DNA of 16,337 bases from Planctomycetota bacterium. GTDB lineage: Bacteria; Planctomycetota; Brocadiia; JAJRTI01. A program made the translations under genes and the position numbers. Below, piece after piece: positions 1 to 6,068 of the stretch; the first letter of the stretch is position 1; every line of letters starts with the position of its first letter. The stretch covers positions 1 through 16,337 of the forward strand of contig JAJRTI010000350.1 in assembly GCA_024278415.1 (NCBI GenBank), written 5' to 3'. The notes under the pieces were generated by a model, which searched no databases, was not told the DNA's origin, and was given only the letters and a program-made list of their open reading frames with translations.

Positions 1-2288
1 AGCTCGCCACGGTGCGGCGCGTCGAGTTTGACGAAGATGCCGATGTCCTGCATTTGCCGCACGATGCGCGTCGCCTCGACCCCATACCGCGCCGCGCGCA
101 GCGCGGTCAGAACCCCGGCCGCGGACAGGCCGTACTGCGCGAGCCGGCGATTGTCGAGCCGCACGCGCACCTCGGGCGACTTCACCTTCGTGTTGTTCAC
201 CACGTTGCCAATGGCCGGGTCCGCGGCCAGAATCGTCTCGACCTGGCCCGCGAGCGCGATGAGCGTGTTCTCGTCCCGGCCGTATACGGTCACACCGAAC
301 AGCGCGGGCAGCCCGGAGAAGCTCTCGTCGATCTTCTCCTGCGTCGGCTGGTGGAAGAGAAACACAAGCCCGTCCAGGTTGGCGAACGCGGCCCTGAGTC
401 GGTCCATGACGTCGGAAAGCGACCGGCGGCGTTGGCCTTTTGGCTTGAGCTTAATCATGAGTTCGCCTCGGTTGACGCGTTCCATGAGGTAGCCCCGTTG
501 AGGGGACCCGGTTCGGCGGTACACACAAGCGACCGCGGGGTCGCGGAGGACGACACGGTCGAGCGCATCGCCCACGCGGTTGCTTTCGGCGAGCGACGTG
601 CCGGGCGGCATGGTGTATTCGACGAGGATGGCCCCTTCGTCGACGGGCGGCAGCACGCGCGCATCGCCGAGAAAGCCCGCCAAGCCGCCCACGCCGAGCG
701 AGAGAACCGCCGCGGCGAGCACGAGCCCCCTGTGCCGAAACGCGAGCCGCAGCGTCGCCTGGAGCGCTTGGCTCAAGCGGGCCACCACGCGCGCGCTCAG
801 GGCATCCGGCCGAGGCGAAGCCCACCCCTTCTGGCCGAACAGCATCGGAATCAACGTCAGCGATAACACGAGCGAGAGCAGCAGCGCAGCGCTGATGGTG
901 AGGCCGAAGGGCTTGAGGAACAGCGCTCCGAGGCCGCTCACGAGCACCAAGGGCAGAAAGGCTGCGGCCGTGGTGAACGTGCCCGACGCGTCCGCCGCCG
1001 CGATTTCGGCCGCGCCTTCGAGGCTCGCGGCCTGTTCGCTCGCGCCGCGTTGCCGATGGCGAAAGATGTTTTCCGCCACCACGATCGCGTCGTCCACAAT
1101 CATGCCGACGGCCAACGCGAGTGCGGACATGGTGACGACGTTGAGGCCCACGCCGAGCCCGCGCATCACGGCCAGCGTCGCCAACAGCGTGATGGGGATC
1201 GTCGCGGCGACGGCCAACGTTGGGCGAACGGACCAGAAGAAGAAGAACAGCACGACGACGGCAAGCCCCGCGCCCATCAGCAGGCTATCGAGGATTGCAC
1301 CGCGCGCCTCGACGATGATTTCCGACTGGTCGTAGAACTTCTTGATAGTCGTGCCTGGGGGGAAGAGCCCTCGTAGCGCCGCAATCTTGGCCGCGGCCTT
1401 GCGGGCCACGCGGATGGCGGACGCCGCGGGCTGTTTGCGCACGACGAACGCCACCGCGGGCACGCGGTCGCCGTGCACCTGGTAGTGCCGCGGGCGGCGG
1501 CCCTTCGCCACCGCCGCGAGCGTGTCCAGCGTCACGCTCTGCCCCGCACCCACACGAACGGGCAGGGAGCGGATGTCGTCGATGCTCTCAAGCCTGCCGT
1601 CGCCGCGAACCAAATACTCCTGCCCCGACCGATTCATGAACCCCGCGACCGAGACGCGATTGGCCTGTGCCACGGCGTCCACGATGCCCTTCGTCGTGAC
1701 GCCAAACTGCGCGAGCGCCCGCGGCGTCACGGAGATCCAAAACGCGGGCTCATCGCCACCGAGAACCTGGACCGACGAAACGCCATCGACCGACATGAGC
1801 CGGCTGGCGATCTGTTGCCGCACGATGCGGCGAAGTGTCACCGTATCCGCACCGCCGTACACAACGTAGCCGAGCGTCTCTTGGAGCGTGGTCCCGATGT
1901 TCTCCAGCCGCGGCACGGCCTCGCGCGGCAGCACGTTGCGCACGCGCGCGAGCCGGGCCTGCACCATCTGCCGCGCATTCTGCGCACTGACGCCCCAGTA
2001 GAACTCCACGGTCACCTGCGACATGCCTTGCGCGGACGCGGACGCCACGCGCTTCACGCCGATGATGCCCCGCATCTCGCCCTCGATGGGCCGCGTGACC
2101 AACAGCTCCATGTCCTCCGGCGCAGCACCCGGATAGTGCGTGATGACGTTCACCACGGGGATGTCCAGATTCGGAAACAAATCGACCGGAAGCCGCCGCG
2201 CCGCCAAGAGCCCGGACAACAGGGCCAGCGCGACAGCCAGCGCCGTGAGCCGCCAGTTGGCCGTAACCCATCGAATGAACGTTTTCAA
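1..2288 (-). CDS. RND efflux permease (CusA/CzcA/AcrB superfamily), C-terminus beyond window
   Basis: Inner-membrane proton-driven pump of a tripartite efflux system. About 762 residues are visible; the family is usually about 1000-1050, so the gene runs off the left edge. The first transmembrane helix (about residues 14-32) is followed by the RND porter start LPVDLFPNLDIPVVNV. TM4 carries the proton-relay pair Asp399-Asp400 in GMIVDDAIVVAENI. The second porter half shows VDEGAILVEYTMPPGTSL and a QPTQEKIDESFSGL stretch that resemble the heavy-metal (CzcA/CusA) branch, whereas the Asp-Asp pair is more like HAE/AcrB pumps; characterised CzcA and CusA have DG or DA there. The substrate is therefore open. 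The start is inferred as TTG at 2288 with a GAGG-like site 9 bases upstream; the first in-frame ATG would remove the N-terminal helix. Matching adaptor and outer-membrane genes lie upstream at 3310-5774, across a repeat block. Confidence 0.93.
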   Translation of the reverse strand, partial: MKTFIRWVTANWRLTALAVALALLSGLLAARRLPVDLFPNLDIPVVNVITHYPGAAPEDMELLVTRPIEGEMRGIIGVKRVASASAQGMSQVTVEFYWGVSAQNARQMVQARLARVRNVLPREAVPRLENIGTTLQETLGYVVYGGADTVTLRRIVRQQIASRLMSVDGVSSVQVLGGDEPAFWISVTPRALAQFGVTTKGIVDAVAQANRVSVAGFMNRSGQEYLVRGDGRLESIDDIRSLPVRVGAGQSVTLDTLAAVAKGRRPRHYQVHGDRVPAVAFVVRKQPAASAIRVARKAAAKIAALRGLFPPGTTIKKFYDQSEIIVEARGAILDSLLMGAGLAVVVLFFFFWSVRPTLAVAATIPITLLATLAVMRGLGVGLNVVTMSALALAVGMIVDDAIVVAENIFRHRQRGASEQAASLEGAAEIAAADASGTFTTAAAFLPLVLVSGLGALFLKPFGLTISAALLLSLVLSLTLIPMLFGQKGWASPRPDALSARVVARLSQALQATLRLAFRHRGLVLAAAVLSLGVGGLAGFLGDARVLPPVDEGAILVEYTMPPGTSLAESNRVGDALDRVVLRDPAVACVYRRTGSPQRGYLMERVNRGELMIKLKPKGQRRRSLSDVMDRLRAAFANLDGLVFLFHQPTQEKIDESFSGLPALFGVTVYGRDENTLIALAGQVETILAADPAIGNVVNNTKVKSPEVRVRLDNRRLAQYGLSAAGVLTALRAARYGVEATRIVRQMQDIGIFVKLDAPHRGE

Positions 2289-2323
2289 GATCGCAATCCT
2301 CGTGCGGAAGATCTCTGCGGTGC

Positions 2324-2342
2324 GGGGAGGGGGGGCGGGGGG
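2324..2342 (+). other. G-run tract upstream of permease start (possible G-quadruplex)
   Basis: On the plus strand there are G-runs of 4, 7 and 6 separated by single A and C bases; the long runs could supply four G-tracts. It lies 36 bases upstream of the inferred TTG start at 2288. Because the gene is on the minus strand, the G-rich strand is the template and the transcript is C-rich here. Quadruplex formation is inferred only. Confidence 0.35.
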
Positions 2343-2345
2343 ACG

Positions 2346-2362
2346 CTGCTCTTTACCCACAT
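2346..2362 (+). repeat. 17-bp repeat, left copy of an inverted pair
   Basis: CTGCTCTTTACCCACAT at this position is matched exactly, in reverse complement, at 3101-3117. The two copies bracket about 770 bp of the repeat block and could be termini of a composite non-coding element, or two independent copies of a dispersed repeat. Confidence 0.7.
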
Positions 2363-2385
2363 GGTTCCTCGCTGTTTGGTGTGGG
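2362..2385 (+). repeat. 24-bp repeat, left copy of an inverted pair
   Basis: The motif TGGTTCCTCGCTGTTT followed by NGTGTGGG recurs in reverse complement at 2772-2795 with one internal mismatch (after the TTT). It directly abuts the 17-bp repeat here, whereas the other copy is followed by a different boundary. Confidence 0.7.
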
Positions 2386-2466
2386 CTGAATGGCGATACG
2401 GCTCGCCGGCGGGTCGCAGGATGCGAAGCACAGCGCACTGATGTGGCTGGCCGGGACACGGCCTCG

Positions 2467-2512
2467 GCCCTGAAAGGGCCATACATACCAGCCCGGGGCG
2501 AAGCCCCGGGTA
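2467..2512 (+). repeat. Hairpin repeat unit (GCCCTGAAAGGGC ... CCCGGGGC hairpin), copy 1
   Basis: The unit starts with the short palindrome GCCCTGAAAGGGC, followed by CATACATACCAG and an 8-bp stem CCCGGGGC/GCCCCGGG with a GAA loop (2492-2510). A second GCCCTGAAAGGGC followed by GTGACAT is at 2537-2549, and an inverted full-length relative is at 2623-2667. The shared GTGACATACCAG linker shows common origin. Confidence 0.8.
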
Positions 2513-2536
2513 GCGGTCCGTCATCAGTAGCCCTGA

Positions 2537-2556
2537 GCCCTGAAAGGGCGTGACAT
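2537..2556 (+). repeat. Partial hairpin repeat unit, copy 2
   Basis: GCCCTGAAAGGGC followed by GTGACAT matches the left half of the unit at 2467-2512 and then diverges, so this copy looks truncated. The same palindrome appears inverted nearby at 2584-2596. Confidence 0.65.
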
Positions 2557-2583
2557 CTCGTCGCGGTGGGTTGCCCATGTCTC

Positions 2584-2667
2584 GCCCTTTCAGGGCTTGC
2601 GGAGTGGGGTTGTCGGCGTTTTCCCGGGGCTTCGCCCCGGGCTGGTATGTCACGCCCCGTTGGGGCG
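2584..2667 (-). repeat. Hairpin repeat unit, inverted copy 3
   Basis: Read on the minus strand, this contains CGCCCCAACGGGGCG (2653-2667), the linker TGACATACCAG, and the CCCGGGGC GAA GCCCCGGG hairpin (2623-2641). The GCCCTTTCAGGGC palindrome lies at 2584-2596. It is the inverted counterpart of the 2467-2512 unit. Confidence 0.75.
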
Positions 2668-2771
2668 AGTGGCCTCTTGCGCCAACGCCATTTGACACCT
2701 GCCATCCAGTGCCCTGCCGCGCGGCCAAGGCCAATGCGTTGATGAGCAGGACCAGTTGCGGGATAGGCATG

Positions 2772-2795
2772 ACCCACACGAAACAGCGAGGAACC
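2772..2795 (-). repeat. 24-bp repeat, right copy of an inverted pair
   Basis: Reverse complement of the motif at 2362-2385 with one mismatch. Followed on the plus strand by CCCACATCT, which resembles but does not repeat the neighbouring 17-bp element. Confidence 0.65.
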
Positions 2796-2836
2796 ACCCA
2801 CATCTCAAGGACGACCGCAGTTGGCCGCCGGGGTCG

Positions 2837-2895
2837 GGAATCCCGACGGGATTCCGTCCTACAGCCCAGGGTTGCGAGCGTTCGCTACCCTGGGT
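2837..2895 (+). repeat. Two-hairpin dispersed repeat (GGGATTCC / CCCAGGGT family), copy 1
   Basis: The first hairpin GGAATCCC-GAC-GGGATTCC (2837-2855) is followed by the second hairpin CCCAGGGT...ACCCTGGG (2865-2894), which has an inner GCGAGCG/TTCGC stem. The same architecture occurs inverted at 3003-3063 and again, same orientation, at 16247-16310 some 13 kb away, so this is a genome-dispersed element. Confidence 0.85.
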
Positions 2896-2917
2896 GTCTT
2901 GTGGGCGCAACTTCCGG

Positions 2918-2975
2918 TCCTTCCCTCCGCCTTCCCGATCCCGCAAGTGCGGGATCGGGAAGGCGGAGGGAAGGA
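2918..2975. repeat. Perfect 28-bp inverted repeat with 2-base loop
   Basis: Arms 2918-2945 and 2948-2975 are perfectly complementary around the dinucleotide AG; the central part is GATCCCGCA AG TGCGGGATC. The uninterrupted pairing would form a very stable cruciform or RNA hairpin. There is no T-run on either side, so it is not a classical terminator. The perfect arms imply recent origin or active maintenance. Confidence 0.9.
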
Positions 2976-3002
2976 GAAAACAATAGGTCTTGGCGCCCTG
3001 TT

Positions 3003-3063
3003 CCCAGGGTAGCGGCCTGCGGCCGCAACCCTGGGCTAGCATACGGGACCCCGTTGGGGTCCC
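3003..3063 (-). repeat. Two-hairpin dispersed repeat, inverted copy 2
   Basis: On the plus strand the CCCAGGGT...ACCCTGGG hairpin (3003-3035) comes first, then GGGACCCC-GTT-GGGGTCCC (3045-3063). This is the reverse order of the 2837-2895 unit. The stems have changed in a compensatory way (GGGACCCC instead of GGAATCCC), showing that pairing rather than sequence is conserved. Confidence 0.8.
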
Positions 3064-3100
3064 AGCGCCTGTGCGACAGGGACTTCTTCGAAGGCCGGAG

Positions 3101-3117
3101 ATGTGGGTAAAGAGCAG
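3101..3117 (-). repeat. 17-bp repeat, right copy of an inverted pair
   Basis: ATGTGGGTAAAGAGCAG is the exact reverse complement of 2346-2362. It is followed by a G-rich run. Confidence 0.7.
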
Positions 3118-3124
3118 GGGGGGA

Positions 3125-3182
3125 GGGACGGGATGCGATGATGCCACACTTCATGAAGTGTGGCATCATCGCATCCCGTCCC
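3125..3182. repeat. Perfect 29-bp palindrome with no loop
   Basis: Arms 3125-3153 and 3154-3182 are perfectly complementary, centred on ACTTCA/TGAAGT. It lies 128 bases downstream of the adaptor stop codon in the direction of transcription. Minus-strand sequence after it is C-rich, without a U-tract, so a factor-independent terminator is not supported. It could still act as an mRNA stability or attenuation hairpin between adaptor and permease. Confidence 0.9.
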
Positions 3183-3309
3183 CCCGAGTGCGCTCCTATG
3201 GGGAGCCATATTCCTATGCACACGACGCGCCCAATCAGGTCGGCACCTACGCCCATTCGCAAAACGCTAGCCAACGCCGCGGCAAGGAGGCTGCGCATCG
3301 CGGCACAAC

Positions 3310-4371
3310 TCAGTCCTCGACCTTGAACGTCTTGCTGAAATCTCGCCAAAAGAGTTGGTACGCGCCACGGGTGACGATTGCGTCCTCCGAGGCGACGCCT
3401 GAGAGCACTTCGGCAAACCCCTCTCGTGTGAGTCCGATTTGGATTCGTCGCTTCTCGTATCCCTTCGGCGTCTGGACGAAGACATAAGGCGTCTCGCGTT
3501 GATCGCGTGCAATGGCTTGCATCGGCACGGCGAGCGCGCCACGGCGCGTCTCCAGAATCAGACGGCCTGCAACGGTCTCGCCCGGTTTGAGCGCTGGGGC
3601 GAGCCCTGCGCCTTCGAGCCAAACGAGTCGGGCGCCGAGCGCGTCGCTCTCAGGCAGCACCTGGGCGACCTTGGCTCGCGTGGTCTGGCCGCACGGCAGA
3701 TCCACTTTGGCCGTGAGGCCGCGAAGGGATTGGGCCTCGGCGTACACGCGCGCGACGATTCGCAGCCGGTCGGGATCGACGACCCAGCCAAGCGTTTCGC
3801 CGGCAGCGACCCTTTGTCCGGCTTGTGCGCGGCGCCGCGTGAACACGCCGCTAATGGGAGCGCGAACGTGGCTCGACGCTTCGAGCAGCTTGGCCCGTTC
3901 GCGCACGGTGGCGAGTTCGGCCTCGATCTGCGCTCGCGCGTCCTCCGCGCTCTGAAGCGCGTTGAGGGAAGCCAGATGCGCGTCGGCGGCTCTTTGCTTG
4001 CGTTCGACGATGCGCGCGGCGAGATCGAGACGCTTGCGGAGCGCCGCGTCGCACGCGGCCAACGTCGCACGGTCCGCGTCGAGGTCCGCGCCTCCGAGTT
4101 CAAACACGACTTGCCCCTTGCGCACTCGCAGTTCGTCAGGGGCTTCGACGGAGACGATTTGGCCGGCGATTAACGGCTTGACGGGGACGCGCACAATCGC
4201 CTCCACTCGTCCGCCCCAAGCCGCGCGGTGGGTGAAATCGCGCCGGACGGGTTTGGACGTCTCGATGCGCAGCACAGGCTCGTTGCCGTCTGCCTTCTGC
4301 GGCGGAGCGGCCAGGCCGCCTCCGGCAACGCTCCACACAACTCCGAGGGCGAGAATCAGCCGTGGTTTCAT
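3310..4371 (-). CDS. RND efflux periplasmic adaptor (HlyD/MFP family)
   Basis: 353 residues, typical adaptor length. Residues 1-22 form a signal peptide (hydrophobic LILALGVVWSVAGGGLAA). The two halves of the lipoyl-like domain are at about 55-95 (VKPLIAGQIVSVEAP) and 166-200 (HVRAPISGVFTRRRAQAG), joined by an Ala/Glu/Arg-rich coiled-coil hairpin at about 98-165 that should contact the outer-membrane factor. A beta-barrel at about 200-275 and a membrane-proximal domain follow. There is no His-rich metal-binding insertion of the CusB/CzcB type, so a metal substrate is not proven. The start ATG overlaps the stop of the upstream outer-membrane factor gene as ATGA, implying translational coupling. 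The permease partner is downstream beyond the repeat block. Confidence 0.92.
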   Translation of the reverse strand: MKPRLILALGVVWSVAGGGLAAPPQKADGNEPVLRIETSKPVRRDFTHRAAWGGRVEAIVRVPVKPLIAGQIVSVEAPDELRVRKGQVVFELGGADLDADRATLAACDAALRKRLDLAARIVERKQRAADAHLASLNALQSAEDARAQIEAELATVRERAKLLEASSHVRAPISGVFTRRRAQAGQRVAAGETLGWVVDPDRLRIVARVYAEAQSLRGLTAKVDLPCGQTTRAKVAQVLPESDALGARLVWLEGAGLAPALKPGETVAGRLILETRRGALAVPMQAIARDQRETPYVFVQTPKGYEKRRIQIGLTREGFAEVLSGVASEDAIVTRGAYQLFWRDFSKTFKVED

Positions 4372-5774
4372 GGCATTGGCCTTTGTGTTGGCGAACTGGA
4401 TGTGCCGCTCAGGGGGCCGCCCGCCGCGGTTTCGATCGCGAGCCGGTCGAGTTGCGCGGCGAGCTGTGTGTCCCAGTGCGCGGCCGCGGCCTTGAGGCGC
4501 GCGGCTTTGGCGGATATGGCGTCAAGGGCGGTGCCCACGCCCGCGGCTTCCGATTCCGCGGCCAACTGCGTCGCGCGTTCGAGCCGCGGCGCGGTCGCGT
4601 CGGTGTAGAGCCGGACCGCGCGGAGCGACTCGTTCAAGTCCTCGATCCCGCCGTACACCGTTGCGGCCAAATTGTGCACACGAGCCTGATACTCCAGACG
4701 CAGTTGCTTGCGCGTGGCCGTCTCGCGTGCGACGGCTGCTTGGTTTCGGTCGAACAGGGGCATTTCCACTGCCACGCCGACGCCGAGGAATTTCACATTG
4801 TCTTCGTTTCGCTCGAACACAGGGCCGAGGCTCAGGCGCGGGAATTGGCCGAGCACGGCTTGGCGCAAGCGCTCCTCCTCCGCGCGGTAAGCCGCCTCAA
4901 ACGCAAGCAGGTCGAGACGCTGGCGAAGCGCTCTGCGAACCAGGGCCTTTGCGTTTGGGACGGCTTTCGTGGCGACGAAGAGCGCGTCGGTGTTCTGAAG
5001 CTTCAGCGGGAAATCAGCGGGGAGGCCCAGGAGCCGTTTGAGTTCACGCGCTTCCGCGCGCATGCGGCGTTCCGCCATCAAGAGCGCGGCTTGCGCGTCG
5101 GCCTCGTCGGCTTGCGCGAAGAGGAGGGTTTGTGTCGTCGTTTCGCCCAAGGACACGAGCTTCTCCGCGGCTCGGAACCGTTGGGTCTGCGCCTGGACGA
5201 GCCCCCGAAGGCTCTCTCGCTTTTTCTGCAAGAACGCCAGCGCGACGTAGTGCAGCTTGATCGCCTGCTCGATGCGCCACTCTTGCCACGCGATTTCCAG
5301 ATTGGTTCGGGCCTGTTTCGCGCGGGCCTCGCGCTGGCGCGACGGCCGAACGATCAGGTCGGAGAGGCGCCACGCCAGGCCAAGGCCAATGGTGGCGTCG
5401 TTCGATGACTGCTCCGTGACGGGGAAGGCGACGTCCGCGGTGACTTCTGGATTGGGGAGCAAACGCGCCGCGGCGACCTCGGCCGCGGACACGCCCCGCG
5501 CCGCGCGGATCGCGCGCAACTGTGGGTTGCGAATCAGCCCAACGAGCACCGCCTCGTCCGCGGCCAGCCCGTCGCTCAACGAGACGCGGACGTTGGCGTA
5601 CCTCGGATGCTTGAGCCCCGCGGCTTCGCGTTCGAGCGCCTGGACGTCGACGCGCTCGTCTTCCTCCAACGCGGCTTGTGGGCGCAACGGTTGCGGCCGA
5701 TACGTAGCGCAGCCCACTGGCGCGACCACGCACGCGAGGCAAATGCCGACCCAACAGAAGTTGACACGCCGCAT
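4368..5774 (-). CDS. Outer-membrane efflux factor (TolC/CzcC family lipoprotein)
   Basis: 468 residues from ATG 5774, which has GGGAA 6-7 bases upstream and immediately starts a lipoprotein-like signal (MRRVNFCWVGICLACVV, then APVGC with Cys22 as candidate lipidation site). The lipobox is imperfect because Pro is at -3. Longer in-frame starts up to 5867 exist, but they translate the upstream REP-like hairpin and are rejected. The body shows two repeated alpha-helical/beta-strand halves typical of outer-membrane efflux proteins: first around residues 65-250, with LLPNPEVTADVAFPV and the conserved GLAWRLSDL strand region, second around 260-440, with the LSLGPVFERN and EMPLFDRNQA strand/loop motifs. 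It is the first gene of the efflux operon and overlaps the adaptor gene by 4 bases. It forms the outer-membrane duct of the pump. Confidence 0.93.
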   Translation of the reverse strand: MRRVNFCWVGICLACVVAPVGCATYRPQPLRPQAALEEDERVDVQALEREAAGLKHPRYANVRVSLSDGLAADEAVLVGLIRNPQLRAIRAARGVSAAEVAAARLLPNPEVTADVAFPVTEQSSNDATIGLGLAWRLSDLIVRPSRQREARAKQARTNLEIAWQEWRIEQAIKLHYVALAFLQKKRESLRGLVQAQTQRFRAAEKLVSLGETTTQTLLFAQADEADAQAALLMAERRMRAEARELKRLLGLPADFPLKLQNTDALFVATKAVPNAKALVRRALRQRLDLLAFEAAYRAEEERLRQAVLGQFPRLSLGPVFERNEDNVKFLGVGVAVEMPLFDRNQAAVARETATRKQLRLEYQARVHNLAATVYGGIEDLNESLRAVRLYTDATAPRLERATQLAAESEAAGVGTALDAISAKAARLKAAAAHWDTQLAAQLDRLAIETAAGGPLSGTSSSPTQRPMP

Positions 5775-5796
5775 TGCAGTTCCCGCTGCCGGCATA

Positions 5797-5850
5797 TGGA
5801 GTGCCCCGGCAGAGTCCCGCATGTGCGGGACCGTGACGGCGCTTTGGACG
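5797..5850 (+). repeat. REP-like hairpin element, plus-strand copy
   Basis: The unit reads TGGAGTGCCCCGGCAGAG, then the stem GTCCCGCA-TG-TGCGGGAC (5814-5831), then CCGTGACGGCGCTTTGG. Its flanks align with the minus-strand copy at 5887-5940 while the hairpin sequence differs, the hallmark of a REP-type element with compensatory stem changes. The inner TCCCGCA NN TGCGGGA also matches the centre of the 2918-2975 palindrome. Confidence 0.8.
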
Positions 5851-5886
5851 AGACGCGCCGGCCGCATACGGAGCTACAGGTGGTTC

Positions 5887-5940
5887 TGAACGAAAGCGGC
5901 GTCGCCGTTCGCCTGCGGCGAACTCTGCCGCCGCACTCCA
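5887..5940 (-). repeat. REP-like hairpin element, minus-strand copy
   Basis: On the minus strand it starts TGGAGTGCGGCGGCAGAG, then the stem GTTCGCC-GCA-GGCGAAC (5907-5923), then GGCGACGCCGCTTTCG. It is inverted relative to the copy at 5797-5850, giving a converging pair like the paired REP modules of enterobacteria. It is unrelated in sequence to enterobacterial REPs. Confidence 0.8.
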
Positions 5941-6068
5941 CAGGGCCAGCGTCACAGCAAATCGACGCCCACTGTACTGCATCCTCCCTTTCCTGATCGT
6001 TGCCGGGAGATTACCCCTTTGTAATGCTTGTGGGGGGGGGCGAGCGGTGGGGCGGGGCTAAGATCGTA

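Larger units (their letters stand above)
2289..3309. repeat. ~1 kb intergenic block of nested palindromic repeats
   Basis: This stretch lies between the adaptor stop and the permease start and holds no convincing gene. It is a mosaic of short inverted and direct repeats, listed individually below: a 17-bp inverted pair near both ends, a 24-bp inverted pair, a CCCGGGGC-type hairpin unit, an AACGGGATTCC/CCCAGGGT-type hairpin unit in two orientations, and two very long perfect palindromes. ORFs across it on both strands simply translate repeat units. About 124 bases at 3186-3309 look non-repetitive. The layout suggests successive insertion of small non-coding elements into a spacer inside an efflux operon. 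Confidence 0.85.
5775..6068. other. Intergenic region upstream of the efflux operon
   Basis: 294 bases between the histidine-kinase stop and the outer-membrane factor start. About half is occupied by two inverted REP-like elements (listed separately). The remainder contains a run of nine G at 6032-6040. A promoter for the efflux genes is expected here, but no clear -35/-10 pair is visible. Confidence 0.6.

Noticed and set aside
12..2441. Long plus-strand open frames opposite the permease gene
   Set aside because: They are Arg/His/Pro-rich antisense shadows typical of GC-rich DNA, while the minus-strand frame gives clear RND motifs.
2285..3147. Open frames on both strands inside the repeat block (for example 2550-3110 plus and 2650-3147 minus)
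   Set aside because: They translate repeat and palindrome sequence, with no domain, no consistent ribosome binding site and no conserved composition.
3125..3182. Long palindrome as a factor-independent terminator of the adaptor gene
   Set aside because: No U-tract follows it in the transcript, the stem is far longer than typical terminators, and the permease gene of the same system lies beyond it.
2289..3309. CRISPR array in the repeat block
   Set aside because: Repeats differ in length, orientation and spacing, there are no regular spacers, and no cas genes are present.
5814..5831. Palindrome GTCCCGCATGTGCGGGAC as a response-regulator operator
   Set aside because: It is the hairpin of a REP-like element with a diverged second copy nearby, so a repeat explains it better than a regulator site.
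5044..5982. Minus-strand ORF starting MQYSGRRFAVTLALWS with a signal-like N-terminus and an adjacent purine-rich site
   Set aside because: The N-terminus runs into the REP-like element and then overlaps the outer-membrane factor gene out of frame, giving an Arg-rich shadow. The start is probably chance.
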